This document shows positions 15,678-26,255 of a stretch of 64,000 nt of DNA, piece by piece. The DNA is from CBDEGU01 sp965238045 (GTDB taxonomy: Bacteria > Acidobacteriota > Terriglobia > Bryobacterales > UBA6623). Under the pieces are notes generated by a model that was given only the letters and a program-made list of their open reading frames with translations, did no database searches and was not told the origin of the DNA. A program made the translations under genes and the position numbers. The stretch covers positions 558,001 through 622,000 of the forward strand of contig CBDEGU010000010.1 in assembly GCA_965238045.1 (NCBI GenBank), read 5' to 3'. Numbering within the stretch: the stretch's first letter is position 1; each line of letters begins with the position of its first letter.

Positions 15678-17109
15678 AGATTGTCCCGAATCTAGTTGAA
15701 GGTGGAAGGGCGGCGGTTCTCAAGCCCGGTTCTCTGAGAGAATCGAGCAAACCTTTCACCACAAAGGAGAACCGCCGTGAAGAAACGATATCACATTCTG
15801 GATTCCGCGAAGCAACAGCCAGTCAGCCCCAACGACCTCACCCGCCTGCTCAGCCAAAACTCCCAACTCATGCTGCCCTTGGTTGAACTGGTCGAGCAGT
15901 GCCGCGGAGCCGTCGACGAGGTTATCGACGTCACCGGCCGCGCCGCCATTCAAGCCGTGCTGGAACTGTCGGCGCAGCAAGTTACCGGTGGAAAACTTTC
16001 CCAGCCCGGCAAGAAGCGCCGCGGCGATGTGGTCCGCTGGGGCCGCCAGCCCGGTCGCGTCAAGCTCAGCAACCGCAAACTGCGCGTCAGCAAACCCAGA
16101 CTGCGCAAACGCTCCGGCGGCGAGGTCAAAGTGCCCGCTTACGAAGCGATGCAGGACGACGAACGCCTCGGCGCGCGCATGCTCGACATTCTGATGAAGG
16201 GCGTCTCGACGCGCAACTATGCCGGGGTGATTGGCGCAATGGCCGGCACGGCCGGGGTGTCGAAATCCGCCGTCAGCCGGGAGGCAGTCGAGGCCGCCGA
16301 AAAGAGCATCGACGAAGTGCTCACGCGGCGCCTGGATGAGTTGGATCTGCTGGTGATCTACGTGGACGGTTTGATCTTCGCAGATCATGTAGTGCTTGCA
16401 GCGGTGGGCGTAGACCGTCAGGGCAACAAACATGTGCTGGGATTGCAGCACGCCGCCACTGAGAGCACAGCCGCCGCCGAAGACTTGCTGAGGGGCATGG
16501 TCGAGCGGGGAGTATCGACGGAGAAAAACAGGCTCTTCGTGCTCGATGGATCGAAGGCCCTGCGGGCGGCGGTGCGGCGGGTCTTCGGCAAAGTTCCGGT
16601 GCAGCGCTGCCGTGCTCACAAGCTGCGCAATGTCGTCGAGCGGCTGCCTAAGGCCGAGCGCGATCAGGCCAAAGCGGCGATCCGGGCCGCCTGGCGGCTG
16701 GGAGCCCAAGATGGACAAGCGCGGCTGGAGAAGCTAGCCCAGTGGTACGAGGGTGACTGGCCCGAGGCGGCGGTGAGTTTGCGCGAAGGCATGGAGGAGT
16801 GTTTCACCATCAACCGCCTGGGTGCGCCGCCGTCGCTGCATCGCTGCCTGGCGACGACGAACATCGTCGAGTCTCCTAACGCCGGGGTGCGGCGGAGAAC
16901 GCGGCGAGTGACCCGCTGGAAGGACGCGGCCATGGTGTGTCGCTGGGCCACGGCTGCATTCCTCGATACCGAGAAAAGCTTCCGCAAGATCATGGGTTAC
17001 AAGGATCTGTGGATGCTCGACGCCATCCTCAATCCGGCCAAGGCCACAGCAGCAAAGGCTGCTAGTACATGCTCTTTTACGCCGCCGCCCTACAAACCCT
17101 CAAGACTCT
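15678..17109 (+). mobile_element. IS256-type element inside IS1595 copy A
   Basis: About 1432 bp between the halves of the IS1595 transposase. The left end begins AGATTGTCCC. The host sequence after the right end begins CACAATCT, complementary to that end, so the exact edge is uncertain by a few bases. No 8-9 bp target duplication is evident, which is unusual for this family. Confidence 0.75.
15777..17068 (+). CDS. IS256/Mutator-family transposase
   Basis: About 430 residues of family-typical sequence: LVIYVDGLIFADHVVLAAVG carries the first catalytic aspartate, VLDGSKALRAAVRRVFG the second, and CRAHKLRNVVERLP, TTNIVESPN and RRTRRVTRW follow. No stop occurs at the expected end, so the frame runs on through ILNPAKATAAKA into IS1595 sequence to 17333. 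I end the feature near the last family-like residues. The missing stop may reflect loss at the right edge. Confidence 0.8.
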
Positions 17110-17860
17110 CACAATCTTTCAAGACACCCGCAAGCCGCTCCAGAGTTGGTTTCGAGCAATGTGGTGGCTCACCAGCCAGAAGAACGGGGCGAGTGCATTG
17201 GGATTGCAGCGGGTGTTGGGCCTGGGCAGCTACAAGACGGCCTGGACTTGGTTGCACAAGCTTCGGCGCGCTATGGTGCGGCCCGGACGTGATCGCCTCA
17301 GCGGGCGCGTTGAGGTTGACGAGACTTACTTAGGAGCCCTGGAGGAGGGCGTGCGGGGCCGCCAAACCGACGCGAAAGCGCTGATTGTAGTAGCGGCCGA
17401 GGAAGATGGCGCCGGCATCGGACGAGTTCGGATGCGCACGATTCCGAACGCCTCTGGGGACAGCTTGATGGCCTTCGTCGGCGAGTCGGTCGAACCCGGC
17501 AGCGTGGTCCACACGGACGGCTGGCTGGGATACGAGCCACTCGAAAGCGACGGCTATCGCCACGAGGTGAGCTACCTGGACGGGCAACCGGCACGAGCCT
17601 CTCAACTGCTCCCCCGCGTGCATCGCGTGGTGTCGTTACTGAAGCGTTGGATACTGGGTACGCATCAAGGAGCCGTCAGCCACGAGCATCTCGACTACTA
17701 CCTCGACGAATTCACCTTCCGCTTCAACCGCCGCAAGTCCAGAAGCCGAGGCAAGCTCTTCTACCGCCTGGTTCAGCAGGCCGTCGCCGTCCAACCGGCG
17801 CCCTACAAGTCGCTGGTCGGAGGCACCGCAACACGCGCTACGGACAACCACAACATGTAG
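17110..17860 (+). pseudogene. IS1595 transposase, catalytic piece (copy A)
   Basis: Resumes at TIFQDTRKPLQSWF and contains VEVDETYLGA, VHTDGWLGY and DEFTFRFNRR of the ISXO2-like domain, ending at the normal stop. It is separated from its zinc ribbon by the IS256-type insertion. Confidence 0.85.
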
Positions 17861-17914
17861 GGGCCATTTCAAAATACCTGAGTCAAGTGAATACCCATCT
17901 GTAAGCATTTAAGC

Positions 17915-17945
17915 TCCTCCTAGCAACAGTTGATGAACGAAGCAC
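17915..17945. repeat. 31-bp inverted repeat, right copy
   Basis: Exact reverse complement of 15271-15301. It lies seven bases after the right target duplication of IS1595 copy A. Confidence 0.85.
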
Positions 17946-17957
17946 CGTCGAGAGGGC

Positions 17958-18320
17958 ATGCCGGGCCTGTTCGGCGGCCTGGTGGGTTCCCTCCTGGGCT
18001 GGCTCATCTGGGCCGGGCTGACCTACTTCATTGGCACCCGGATTCTCCCGACACCACAAACACATGCTGATTGGGGTGAACTGCTACGGACGACAGGTTT
18101 CGCCGCAGCTCCGGGAATGCTCCGCATTTTGGGGATTGTGCCGGGATTGACGGGCCTCGTCTTCTTTGTAGCTGGCGTCTGGATGCTCGCCGCCTTCGTG
18201 GTCGCCGTGCGCCAGGCGCTTGACTATACCAGCACCGGGCGGGCGGTCGGCGTTTGCCTGATCGGCTGGCTCGTGAACGGCGCCATCCTTTTTTTCGTCG
18301 GATTCATATTGCTGCGCTAA
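17958..18320 (+). CDS. Yip1-domain membrane protein, N-terminally truncated
   Basis: The 120 residues have three membrane segments (LVGSLLGWLIWAGLTYF, IVPGLTGLVFFVAGVWMLA, VCLIGWLVNGAILFFVGFI) and the WIWAGLTYFIGTRILP plus ALDYTSTGRAVG blocks of bacterial Yip1-type proteins. Family members I know have a further N-terminal region. Here that region is replaced by the 31-bp repeat and IS debris, and no ribosome-binding site precedes the ATG. It is probably a remnant, although the remaining frame is open. Confidence 0.65.
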   Translation: MPGLFGGLVGSLLGWLIWAGLTYFIGTRILPTPQTHADWGELLRTTGFAAAPGMLRILGIVPGLTGLVFFVAGVWMLAAFVVAVRQALDYTSTGRAVGVCLIGWLVNGAILFFVGFILLR

Positions 18321-18510
18321 GTATGGGCCTTGGTACCCGTCGTGCGAGGTCTAGGATTTTGCAGAAGTCGGGCCCAAATTTTTGCGTACCAGAATTCGAA
18401 ATCCTCACGGCCACACAAACGGTCAACAGTGTCTAAACTATTTGTCTCACGCCAGGGGGCAGGCCCATCGTCGTTCCCTCGTACTGATGGCCTCCGGACC
18501 GCTTACTGCC

Positions 18511-18996
18511 TCAAGGCCAAGCCCCCAACAACCGCCTCAAAACCACCAACTGCCCCAAATGGTAAGCATTGTGGTCCGCCACCAGCAGCGCCTCGCGCAA
18601 CAGCGTCTGCCCAGACCCATGCGCAAACGGCTTGAATAGGTCCAGCGACTCGTCCTCGACCAACGCCTTCATCTGGCCCAGGTCCGCCGTGAAGGTCCGA
18701 ACACTCGTCTCCCAATCTTCCGCCGAACCCGGTTCTTCCTCGCTAGGCCAATAGCCATCCGGATACTCCGGCGACACATGCTTTGGTTTGCGGCTGAACT
18801 CGATAATATCCCACTGTGCGATCCGCATATGCTCCAGAATCTGCCATGCCGTATAGGGCAACCCCGACATTCTCACCCCGCGCAAATCCTCCGGCCAATC
18901 CGCCACCACATCCTCGAACGAAGCGTGTGCCCCCTCCGCCCGCAACAACTCCAAAACGTGGTCCCGCAGCGACGCCATGTGTTTCGACTCCGTCAT
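18511..18996 (-). CDS. DinB-family putative metal-dependent protein
   Basis: A 161-residue four-helix-bundle protein. The putative metal histidines are in LPYTAWQILEHMRIAQW and LVADHNAYHLGQLVVLRR, the usual positions for DinB/YfiT-like proteins. Some relatives are thiol-dependent transferases, but the substrate here is unknown. Full length for the family, with no operon partner. Confidence 0.85.
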   Translation of the reverse strand: MTESKHMASLRDHVLELLRAEGAHASFEDVVADWPEDLRGVRMSGLPYTAWQILEHMRIAQWDIIEFSRKPKHVSPEYPDGYWPSEEEPGSAEDWETSVRTFTADLGQMKALVEDESLDLFKPFAHGSGQTLLREALLVADHNAYHLGQLVVLRRLLGAWP

Positions 18997-20467
18997 CTAC
19001 TCATCCTCAACGGGTAGCTCCACCTCATCCGACAAATCCTCCAGCAACCGCACAAACAGCGCTTGTCCTCAACCAGCCGGCCGCACGCCGTCACGACCGG
19101 TTGACATCGATGGGCGGTTCGATGGCCCACGTTGGAAACTCCGATCGTCACGTAGTAGGCAGCCCAAAAGCGCCCGCTGTCTCGATCAACTTCCCTGGTT
19201 AACCGGAAGAACGGAGCTTCGTGCCGGTAAGAGACCAAACTTAGTTTGGGTTGCTGTCTGTGGCGTAGAATCGCGCTTGCAACGTTCCATGCCAAGTTCA
19301 CGCCTGCACCGGCGCGTCCACCACTCAACCAAGGCGTAAGTCCATAGCCAGTCCGGGGTGGGATGGAGCAGAGGTTATTTCCCCAGTCGTCTTGGGTCTT
19401 CCCTTGGCGGTCACCAAGCGGCTCGCAGCCCAGTTCGCTTCCCAGCCGGCATGCTCGGCTTGAGCTTGGCTCTCAAAAGAGTCGAACCGTACCTCTTCGC
19501 TCCCTGCAGCGGTATTGCCCACTGCAGATCCTCGCTTTAAGGTTCGTCTCCTAACCCTCGCTGAGAGGAACCGGTCTTTCGAAGCGACCTTTCGCATCTC
19601 CACGCAGCGAGTAACCCTTTTGAGGTCCCCCGCCAACGTGTCGTCGTTCCCGGTCTGCCTCTTCAACACCTTACCGGTTTGTCGGCTGGCCCGTTCGGCT
19701 AGCGACTTCCTTCCTCGTTTCCGATTGACTTCGAAACCGGGGAAGATCAACACCGTTTGCCCGTTGCCGGTCGATATTTTCCGGTAATCCCAATCTCTCC
19801 TTCGGCCCCTCTCTCGGTCAGGGTCGCAGACCCCTTCCGTTTCAACGCGGGACCCAATTCGGGATCGAGAAGTCCACCCCTCCAGGCCATCCGTTTTCTT
19901 TTTGCTCCCCGTTGCCTTAGGCGACGGATCACCGCTCCAGGATCGCTACGGCCTGCGAGGCTCACCGTTCCGCGAACCACTTGGAACCGATCTAATCGTG
20001 AACCAGAAGCGGCTTGGAGTCAAGAAAATAATGTTGTCATGCTTGGGTTCGTTGAGAAGGGATATGTCAGGTGATATCAATGAGATACGGGGATGGCCGA
20101 TTGAGTGTCCTGTCCCAGGGAGCCCCTCCTGCCAGATCAAGAGACGGCTGTCCTGTTTTTTATACGTCGTCCATGGCTTTTAGCCCGACATCCAAACACC
20201 CCTGGCGGCATGCATCTGGCTGTGGGGCTTGCGATCACAGACCGCCAGCCGGTAGCTGTCGTCGCTCGATTCATAGGCGGGTCCCTCTTGCCGCCTGTCT
20301 ACGCTAGAATGTTCGACGAAAGGGCATCAACGTCGAATAGGTGTCGAGAAATAATTTCCCATTGAGCAATCAGGTATCAGAGTCTCCGCAACCCGTCGTC
20401 GAGCGGGCCCAAATCAAGTCCCATCAGGCGGCTAGCGAGAATCTTGGCGGATAGCGAGTGCGAACGG
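18997..20467. other. 1.5-kb stretch without a recognisable gene
   Basis: A minus-strand C-terminal scrap near 19080-19015 reads LFVRLLEDLSDEVELPVEDE and a stop. The longer frames at 19325-19753 (minus) and 19757-20074 (plus) have no family I recognise. The last 200 bp is the flank shared with the IS91-type copies at 1488 and 38280. Confidence 0.3.
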
Positions 20468-20579
20468 TTGTTGGACGAAGCCGCTGGCGCGGCAGAGGTG
20501 AAGGGGAGGCCGGCGAGTGGGGAAGGATTGAAACTTTGTTGAGGTAGAGGAATAATGAGCGACCGAGAGGAGGTCGTTC

Positions 20580-21455
20580 ATGACCAAGCTACGTCAGAAG
20601 ATGATCCAAGACCTGCGGCTGCGCAGCTATTCGCCGCAGACGATTCGGAGTTATACCAAGGCCGTCGAGGATCTCGCCCGCTACTTCGGCAAGTCGCCGG
20701 AGCAACTGGGCCCGAAGCAGATTCGCGAGTATCAGCTTGACTTGATCGAGCGGCGTAAGCTGGCCGGTGCGACGTTCGGGGTGCGCACGGCGGGGCTGAA
20801 GTTCTTCTACAGCCAGACACTCGAGCGACCCTGGGTTGTCGAACGCATCGCACGGCCCAAGGTCCGGCGTCGCCTACCGGTCGTGCTGAGCCGTGAAGAA
20901 GTGACGGCGCTGTTGGACGCCGCGGTGAACCTGAAGCATCGCGCGATCCTCGCGACGCTCTACGGAGCCGGGTTGCGTCTCGACGAAGTGTTGCAACTCG
21001 AAGCGGGGGACATTGACTCGCAGCGGATGGTGATCCTGGTGCGCCGCGGCAAAGGAGAGAAGCCACGCCAGGTGATGTTGTCTCCCAAGCTACTGGAGTT
21101 GCTGCGTCTGTACTGGCGCTGGGCGAAGCCGAACGAGTTGCTGTTTCCCGGCCGTATCCACGGCGCCCAGCTGCGGCCCTCGGGGGTACGGCAGATCTGC
21201 CAAAAGCTTGGTCGCCAGGCAGGCATCCGCAAACCGGTGAGCCCGCACGTGCTGCGGCATTCCTTTGCCACGCACTTGCTGGAAGCGGGGACGGATCTGC
21301 GCACCATCCAGGTCTTGCTGGGGCACGTCAGCCTCAAGACGACGGCGCGCTATCTGCATGTCTCGGAATTGCGCCTGCGCACGACGCAGAGCCCACTCGA
21401 AGCACTCGAGATTCGCGAAGCGCTCACCGACGACGGGGACCGGCGCCGGCGATGA
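20580..21455 (+). CDS. Tyrosine recombinase of IS91-type element (copy 3)
   Basis: 291 residues with all catalytic residues present. It overlaps the following transposase by ATGA. Confidence 0.93.
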   Translation: MTKLRQKMIQDLRLRSYSPQTIRSYTKAVEDLARYFGKSPEQLGPKQIREYQLDLIERRKLAGATFGVRTAGLKFFYSQTLERPWVVERIARPKVRRRLPVVLSREEVTALLDAAVNLKHRAILATLYGAGLRLDEVLQLEAGDIDSQRMVILVRRGKGEKPRQVMLSPKLLELLRLYWRWAKPNELLFPGRIHGAQLRPSGVRQICQKLGRQAGIRKPVSPHVLRHSFATHLLEAGTDLRTIQVLLGHVSLKTTARYLHVSELRLRTTQSPLEALEIREALTDDGDRRRR

Positions 21456-22657
21456 GCCGGCATCGGCTGGAAGTGGCCGATGTCATTCGCCAACACGAAG
21501 GGGAGTTGCTCGAGCGCTGGGGACACCGCCTCTCCGCTCGTCAACGCAAGGCCCTTCGCGACATCGGTTCGTGTCGCAGCGCCGCCCAGGGCGCTCACAT
21601 CGAACAGTGCGATTCTTGCTCGCAGGAACGGATCGCGTACAACTCGTGCTCGAACCGGCACTGTCCGAAGTGCCAGTCGGCGGCGCGTGACCGCTGGCTG
21701 GGGGCACGGGCGCAGGAACTACTTCCGGTGCACTACTGCCATGTTGTGTTCACCGTGCCAGGGGCCCTGGCAATGTTGGCCCTCCAGAATCAGCGACTCT
21801 TCTACCGTCTGCTGTTCGAGGCGGCCTCTCAAAGCTTGCAACAACTCGCTCGCGACCCCAAGCGTTTGGGCGCCCAGATCGGCTTCTTCGCCGTATTGCA
21901 TACCTGGAACCAGATACTGCTGCCTCATCCGCACCTGCACTGCGTCGTACCGGCGGGAGGAATGGCGCTCGACGGCAGCCGATGGATCCGCTGCCGCAAG
22001 AAGTTTTTCCTGCCCGTACGGCCTCTGAGCCGCTTGTTTCGCGGCAAGCTCTTAGACGGTTTGCGGCGGGCGTTCGAACACGGCGAGCTGGAACTCGACC
22101 GGCAGCTGGCCCCGCTGACGAAGCCCGAACGTTTTCACTCTTGGCTGCGAGAACTGAGAACAACCGAGTGGGTGGTCTACCTCAAGCCGCCCATGGCCGG
22201 ACCCGAACAAGTGCTCAAGTATCTGGCTCGTTATACCCATCGCGTCGCCATCTCCAACGGTCGCTTGCGGTCTCTCCACGACGGCCGCCTGCGCTTGCGT
22301 TTTCGCAACGCGAAGAACAACCACCGTATCGAGACGATGACGCTCGACGCGGTCGAGTTCCTGCGGCGCTTTCTGCTGCACGTGCTGCCGAGGGGTTTTG
22401 TCAAGATCCGCTACTACGGTTTCTTGGCTCATCGCAGACGCGCGGCGGGCTTGGCCCGCTGCCGGGAACTCCTCCAGGCGTCCGCGACGAGGGAAGTTTC
22501 CCCTGCCTTGTTGAGCAAGGAGCAACGGCGAGCCGTGGAGCGCCGCTGCCCGCTGTGCGGCGAGGGAAGGCTGCGCGTGGTCGCATGGCTTTCGGCGCTG
22601 GAACTGGCGCTACGCGCCGGGGACATGGCCCTGCCCGAGGCTATCGACTCCTCATGA
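21452..22657 (+). CDS. IS91-family HUH (Y2) transposase (copy 3)
   Basis: 401 residues, with the zinc cysteines, HUH and Y2 motifs intact. The protein appears identical to copy 2. Confidence 0.94.
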   Translation: MSRHRLEVADVIRQHEGELLERWGHRLSARQRKALRDIGSCRSAAQGAHIEQCDSCSQERIAYNSCSNRHCPKCQSAARDRWLGARAQELLPVHYCHVVFTVPGALAMLALQNQRLFYRLLFEAASQSLQQLARDPKRLGAQIGFFAVLHTWNQILLPHPHLHCVVPAGGMALDGSRWIRCRKKFFLPVRPLSRLFRGKLLDGLRRAFEHGELELDRQLAPLTKPERFHSWLRELRTTEWVVYLKPPMAGPEQVLKYLARYTHRVAISNGRLRSLHDGRLRLRFRNAKNNHRIETMTLDAVEFLRRFLLHVLPRGFVKIRYYGFLAHRRRAAGLARCRELLQASATREVSPALLSKEQRRAVERRCPLCGEGRLRVVAWLSALELALRAGDMALPEAIDSS

Positions 22658-22996
22658 CCCCTCACCGTCTTTTCGCCAACGCAACGCTGCGACGCGCCGT
22701 CGCCAGGGGGTGCTTCGCACTCCTGCGCCTGGGTCTTTCCGCGGAGCTGATTCGCCCGCCTGCGAGGACTTCGCGGCTTCCATACATCAAAGCAATCCGG
22801 GCGATCCAAGCCACGTTCTACTCCCGAAAGGTCCTACTCCTCCTGCCCAACGACCAAGCCAATCCCTACAATCCACATAGCCGATCCTGAGCCCGGCATC
22901 CTCCAACAACCCCTATCGACAATGCGGCGGCCCACGCTGCCACTGCCTCTCTCCACCGCCCTTCGCCCGCCGCACGGTCGATACGGTCCTAAGGTG

Positions 22997-23026
22997 TTAC
23001 CAACACCTAAGGCTTTGGGGTAGAAT
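22997..23026 (+). promoter_or_regulatory. Hybrid promoter at IS91-type right end (copy 3)
   Basis: The final TT of the element opens TTACCA, then 18 bp, then TAGAAT. A kinase relic follows at once. Confidence 0.45.
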
Positions 23027-23035
23027 CGGATCGAC

Positions 23036-23155
23036 GAGATCGGCCAGATCATCTCCCACTACTGCATCACCGGCAGGCTTGGTGAAGGTAGGATGGGTGC
23101 CGTTTGCAAGGCCGAGGACCTGAAATTGGAACGGCTCGTCGCAGGCGAGACGTAG
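23036..23155 (+). pseudogene. N-terminal relic of a serine/threonine kinase
   Basis: Reads EIGQIISHYCITGRLGEG then RMGAVCKAEDLKLERLVAGE and a stop, matching MIGQTISHYKITEKLGEG at 40861. The start codon is lost and the rest of the kinase is gone. Confidence 0.65.
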
Positions 23156-23182
23156 TATCATGCCTGTGGAACGCCAGTACCT

Positions 23183-24178
23183 ATGCCCGAAACCAAGCGC
23201 AAGCTCGCAGCGATCTTGAGCGCCGATGTGGTCGGTTACAGCCGACTGATGGGAGCGGACGAAGAGGCGACAGTCTCCGCGCTCAGCGACTGCCGAGCGA
23301 TATTCAAGACCAGGATCGCAGAACACCATGGTCGCGTCGTGGACACTGCTGGTGATAGCGTGCTCGCGGAGTTTCCCAGTGTGGTGGAGGCAGTGCGGAC
23401 GGCCATTGAGGTGCAGGACGCCTTGGCCCGGCGAAACCAGGTTCTGTCCGAGGACCGACGGATGCTGTTTCGCATCGGTGTCAACCTCGACGACGTGATA
23501 GAGCATGCCGACGGCTCGATCTACGGTGGCGGCGTCAATGTGGCGGCGCGGCTGGAAGCCCTGGCTGATCCCGGCGGCACTTGTGTGTCGGCTTCCGCGT
23601 TCGAGCGGGTCAAGGGCAAGCTCGACCAAGGGTTCGAGTCGATGGGAACACACGATGTAAAGAACATCGTAGAGCCGGTCCAGGTCTTTCGCGTCACGCC
23701 GTCTGCCGGTTTCAGGGGCGCTCATGTGCCGACTCACAAAACGTCCCTGAAACGGACCCCAGCCCGGCATACTTCCCCGGCCGTTCTAGGGCTCGCCGCA
23801 GCAGCACTAGTCACGGTGGCTGCCGTCACCTGGTGGTTGACGCGCTCAACCCAGCAACCACCACCCCGGTACAAGCTGACCGAACTCACAAAGGATGCCG
23901 GCCTGACGACAGACCCGGCGCTGTCTCCTGATGGAACGTTTGTCGCCTACGCCTCCGACCGCGGTGGCAAAGGAAATCTTGACATCTGGACCCAGCCCGT
24001 CGTCGGCGGCCAACCGATTCAACTGACAAGCAACGAAGCCAACGACTACCAGCCTTCCTACTCCGGAGATGGCAGCCAGATCGCCTTTCGCTCTGACCGG
24101 GATGGTGGCGGGATCTATTTGGTCTCCGCGACGGGCGGCGACGCGCGACTACTGGCAAAAGGGGGCAATTTGCCCACT
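23183..24178 (+). pseudogene. Adenylate/guanylate cyclase-PD40 fusion, part 1 of 3
   Basis: First part of a gene interrupted twice by IS elements. With both elements and one copy of each target duplication removed, 23183-29159 gives a continuous frame of 806 residues. This part holds a class III cyclase domain (AILSADVVGYSRLM with a metal aspartate, GDSVLAEFPSVVEAV, GIEVQDAL-like helix, GGGVNVAARLEALADPGG), a membrane segment (AVLGLAAAALVTVAAVTWWL) and the first propeller blades (DPALSPDGTFVAYASDRGG). The intact protein would have made cyclic nucleotide inside and placed a PD40 sensor outside. The split gene should be inactive. Confidence 0.88.
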
Positions 24179-25168
24179 GATGGGTATTCACTTGACTCAG
24201 GTATTTTGAAATAGCCCCTACATGTTGTGGTTGTCCGTAGCATGTGTTGCGGTGCCTCCGACCAGCGACTTGTAGGGCACCGGTTGGACGGCGACGGCCT
24301 GCTGCACCAGGCGGTAGAAGAGCTTGCCTCGACTTCTGGACTTGCGGCGGTTGAAGCGGAAGGTGAATTCGTCGAGGTAGGAGTCGAGATGCTCGTGGCT
24401 GACGGCTCCTTGATGCGTACCCAGTATCCAGCGCTTCAGCAACGACACCACGCGATGAACGCGGGGGAGCAGTTCCGAGGCCCGCGCCGGTTGCCCGTCC
24501 AGGTAGCTCACCTCGTGGCGATAGCCGTCGCTTTCGAGTGGCCCGTAACCCAGCCAACCGTCGGTGTGGACCACGCTGCCGGGTTCGACCGACTCGCCAA
24601 CGAAGGCCATCAAGCTGTCCCCGGAGGCGTTCGGAATCGTGCGCATCCGAATTCGTCCGATGCCTGCGCCATCTTCCTCGGCCGCTACTGCAATCAGCGC
24701 TTTCGCGTCGGTTTGGCGGCCCCGCACGCCCTCCTCCAGGGCTCCTAAGTAGGTCTCGTCAACCTCAACGCGCCCGCTGAGCCGGTCGCGTCCGGGCCGT
24801 ACCATAGCGCGCCGGAGCTTGTGCAACCAAGTCCAGGCCGTCTTGTAGCTGCCCAGGCCCAACGCTCGTTGCAATCCCAGTGCGCTGGCCCCGTTCTTCT
24901 GGCTGGTGAGCCACCACATGGCTCGAAACCAGCTCTGGAGCGGTTTGCGGGTGTCTTGAAATAAGCAGCACCGTGCGTACCGCCCAGGTTTTGTCATGCC
25001 CGCATCGCGGACAACGAAAACCCTCCGGCCAGCGGAGTTGACACAGATACTCCCGACAGGCCTGCTCGTTGGCGAAACGCGCCTCGACCTCGGCCAGATT
25101 CCGCGGATAATCTTCCATTTTCCAAGATCCTACATCTTGTGGTCACCTGAGTCAAGTGAATACCCATC
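24179..25168 (-). mobile_element. IS1595-family element, copy B
   Basis: 990 bp bounded by GATGGGTATTCACTTGACTC-type inverted repeats, with the 8-bp duplication TGCCCACT at 24171-24178 and 25169-25176. Compared with the intact copy it lacks 47 bp in the transposase zinc-ribbon region. Confidence 0.92.
24218..25118 (-). pseudogene. IS1595 transposase, frameshifted (copy B)
   Basis: The N-terminus MEDYPRNLAEV to WAVRTVLL (from 25118) goes out of frame where a 47-bp deletion removes the CASCGHQASATAG region. The catalytic domain (VEVDETYLGA, HTDGWLGY, DEFTFRFNRR) stays open in another frame to 24218. It cannot make a complete transposase. Confidence 0.85.
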
Positions 25169-25176
25169 TGCCCACT

Positions 25177-26086
25177 TTCTCCCCCGACAGCCGGTGGGTG
25201 GCGTACAGCGTCGGACGTACTGGTCTATCGTGCCACATTTATGTCGCACCCGTCGCGGGAGGACCATCAGGGCAGGTCGAGATCGACCTCCCTTGGTCTA
25301 GCGCGCCTGTCTGGTCACCTTCAGCAAAAGAACTGCTGTTTCTCGGAGCCGACAAGACCGTCGTCTATGCAGCTACGGAAGCGACCCTGTGGGTTGCTCC
25401 GTTTGAGGGCGGCAAAGCTGTCAAAACGGGCCTCTTTGACGTGTTCGATTCTGGCGAACTCGAGTATCCCGGCGAGACTTCTTTCAGTTATGCGTGGAGT
25501 CTCGACGGACGCCATCTGGTGTTTACTGCATCGTTTGGCGACAGTGTGAACCTGTGGCGGATTCCAATATCCGGTACGACCTGGCAGATCGCCGGTGAGC
25601 CTCAACAACTGACGGGAGGGAGACAAGACGGCCGGCCTTCGGTGTCGAGGGGTGGACTCCTGGCGTACTCGCGGCTAACGATAGACTTTGACATCTGGGG
25701 CGTGGAGATCGATGCCAATCGGGGAGAAAAGAGAGGCGAGCCAACGAGAGTAACTCAAGGTACTGCCCGGGATCAGTTCGCATCGGTCGATGCTGATGGG
25801 AGCACTCTCGTTTTCATGTCTGACAGGTCGGGAAACTGGGACGTTTGGGTGAAAGACCTAAACAGCGCGAAGGAGCCACGACAACTGACCTTCACCCCAG
25901 AGCGCGAGTGGCGTGCGTTGATCTCCCCGGACGGGTCAACAGCGGCGTTCGCTCGCGGACCCTACGGAAAGGCTGAGGTTTATATCCTGCCGGTGACAGG
26001 AGGAGTCGAAAAGAAGGTCGCGGATGACGCAATCAGCATCTACGGCTGGTCATCCGACAGCAAGAAGGTGCTCTACGCTAGCGGTG
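25177..26086 (+). pseudogene. Cyclase-PD40 fusion, part 2 of 3
   Basis: Continues the propeller from TFSPDSRWVAYS after the TGCCCACT duplication. It carries several PD40/TolB-like blades (FSYAWSLDGRHLVFTASFG, ASVDADGSTLVFMSDRSG, ALISPDGSTAAFARG) and ends at LYASG, where IS21 enters. The frame agrees with parts 1 and 3. Confidence 0.88.
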
Positions 26087-26255
26087 TGTCAAGGGCGGAG
26101 TAAAATTGGACCACTTCGGCGGAGCAAAAGTAGACCAGTTGGTGAAGGGCTAGCGGTTTTCGTGGGACGGCTGGAACGGAGCCTGAGGTCGCCCTTTAGG
26201 GCGGCCCAGGCGTAGTGGAAGCCGTCTCACGAAAACCGTGCGAGCGGCCGGTGGG

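Larger units (their letters stand above)
15431..17899 (+). mobile_element. IS1595-family (ISXO2-like) element, copy A, split by an IS256-type element
   Basis: Ends are inverted repeats beginning GATGGGTATTTACTTGACTC and ending GAGTCAAGTGAATACCCATC. An 8-bp target duplication TGTAAGCA lies at 15423-15430 and 17900-17907. Without the insertion the body matches the intact copy at 46640-47676. Confidence 0.92.
20468..22998 (+). mobile_element. IS91-type element with tyrosine recombinase, copy 3
   Basis: 2531-bp unit, same subtype as copy 2 but with the left flank type of copies 1 and 4. The right end abuts a decayed kinase promoter and start. Confidence 0.88.

Noticed and set aside
15777..17333. 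518-residue transposase as a genuine fusion
   Set aside because: The last 90 residues are IS1595 DNA read out of frame. The length is an effect of the missing stop at the junction.
19325..19753. 142-residue minus-strand open frame
   Set aside because: No family, start context or neighbour supports it. It may be chance in high-GC DNA.
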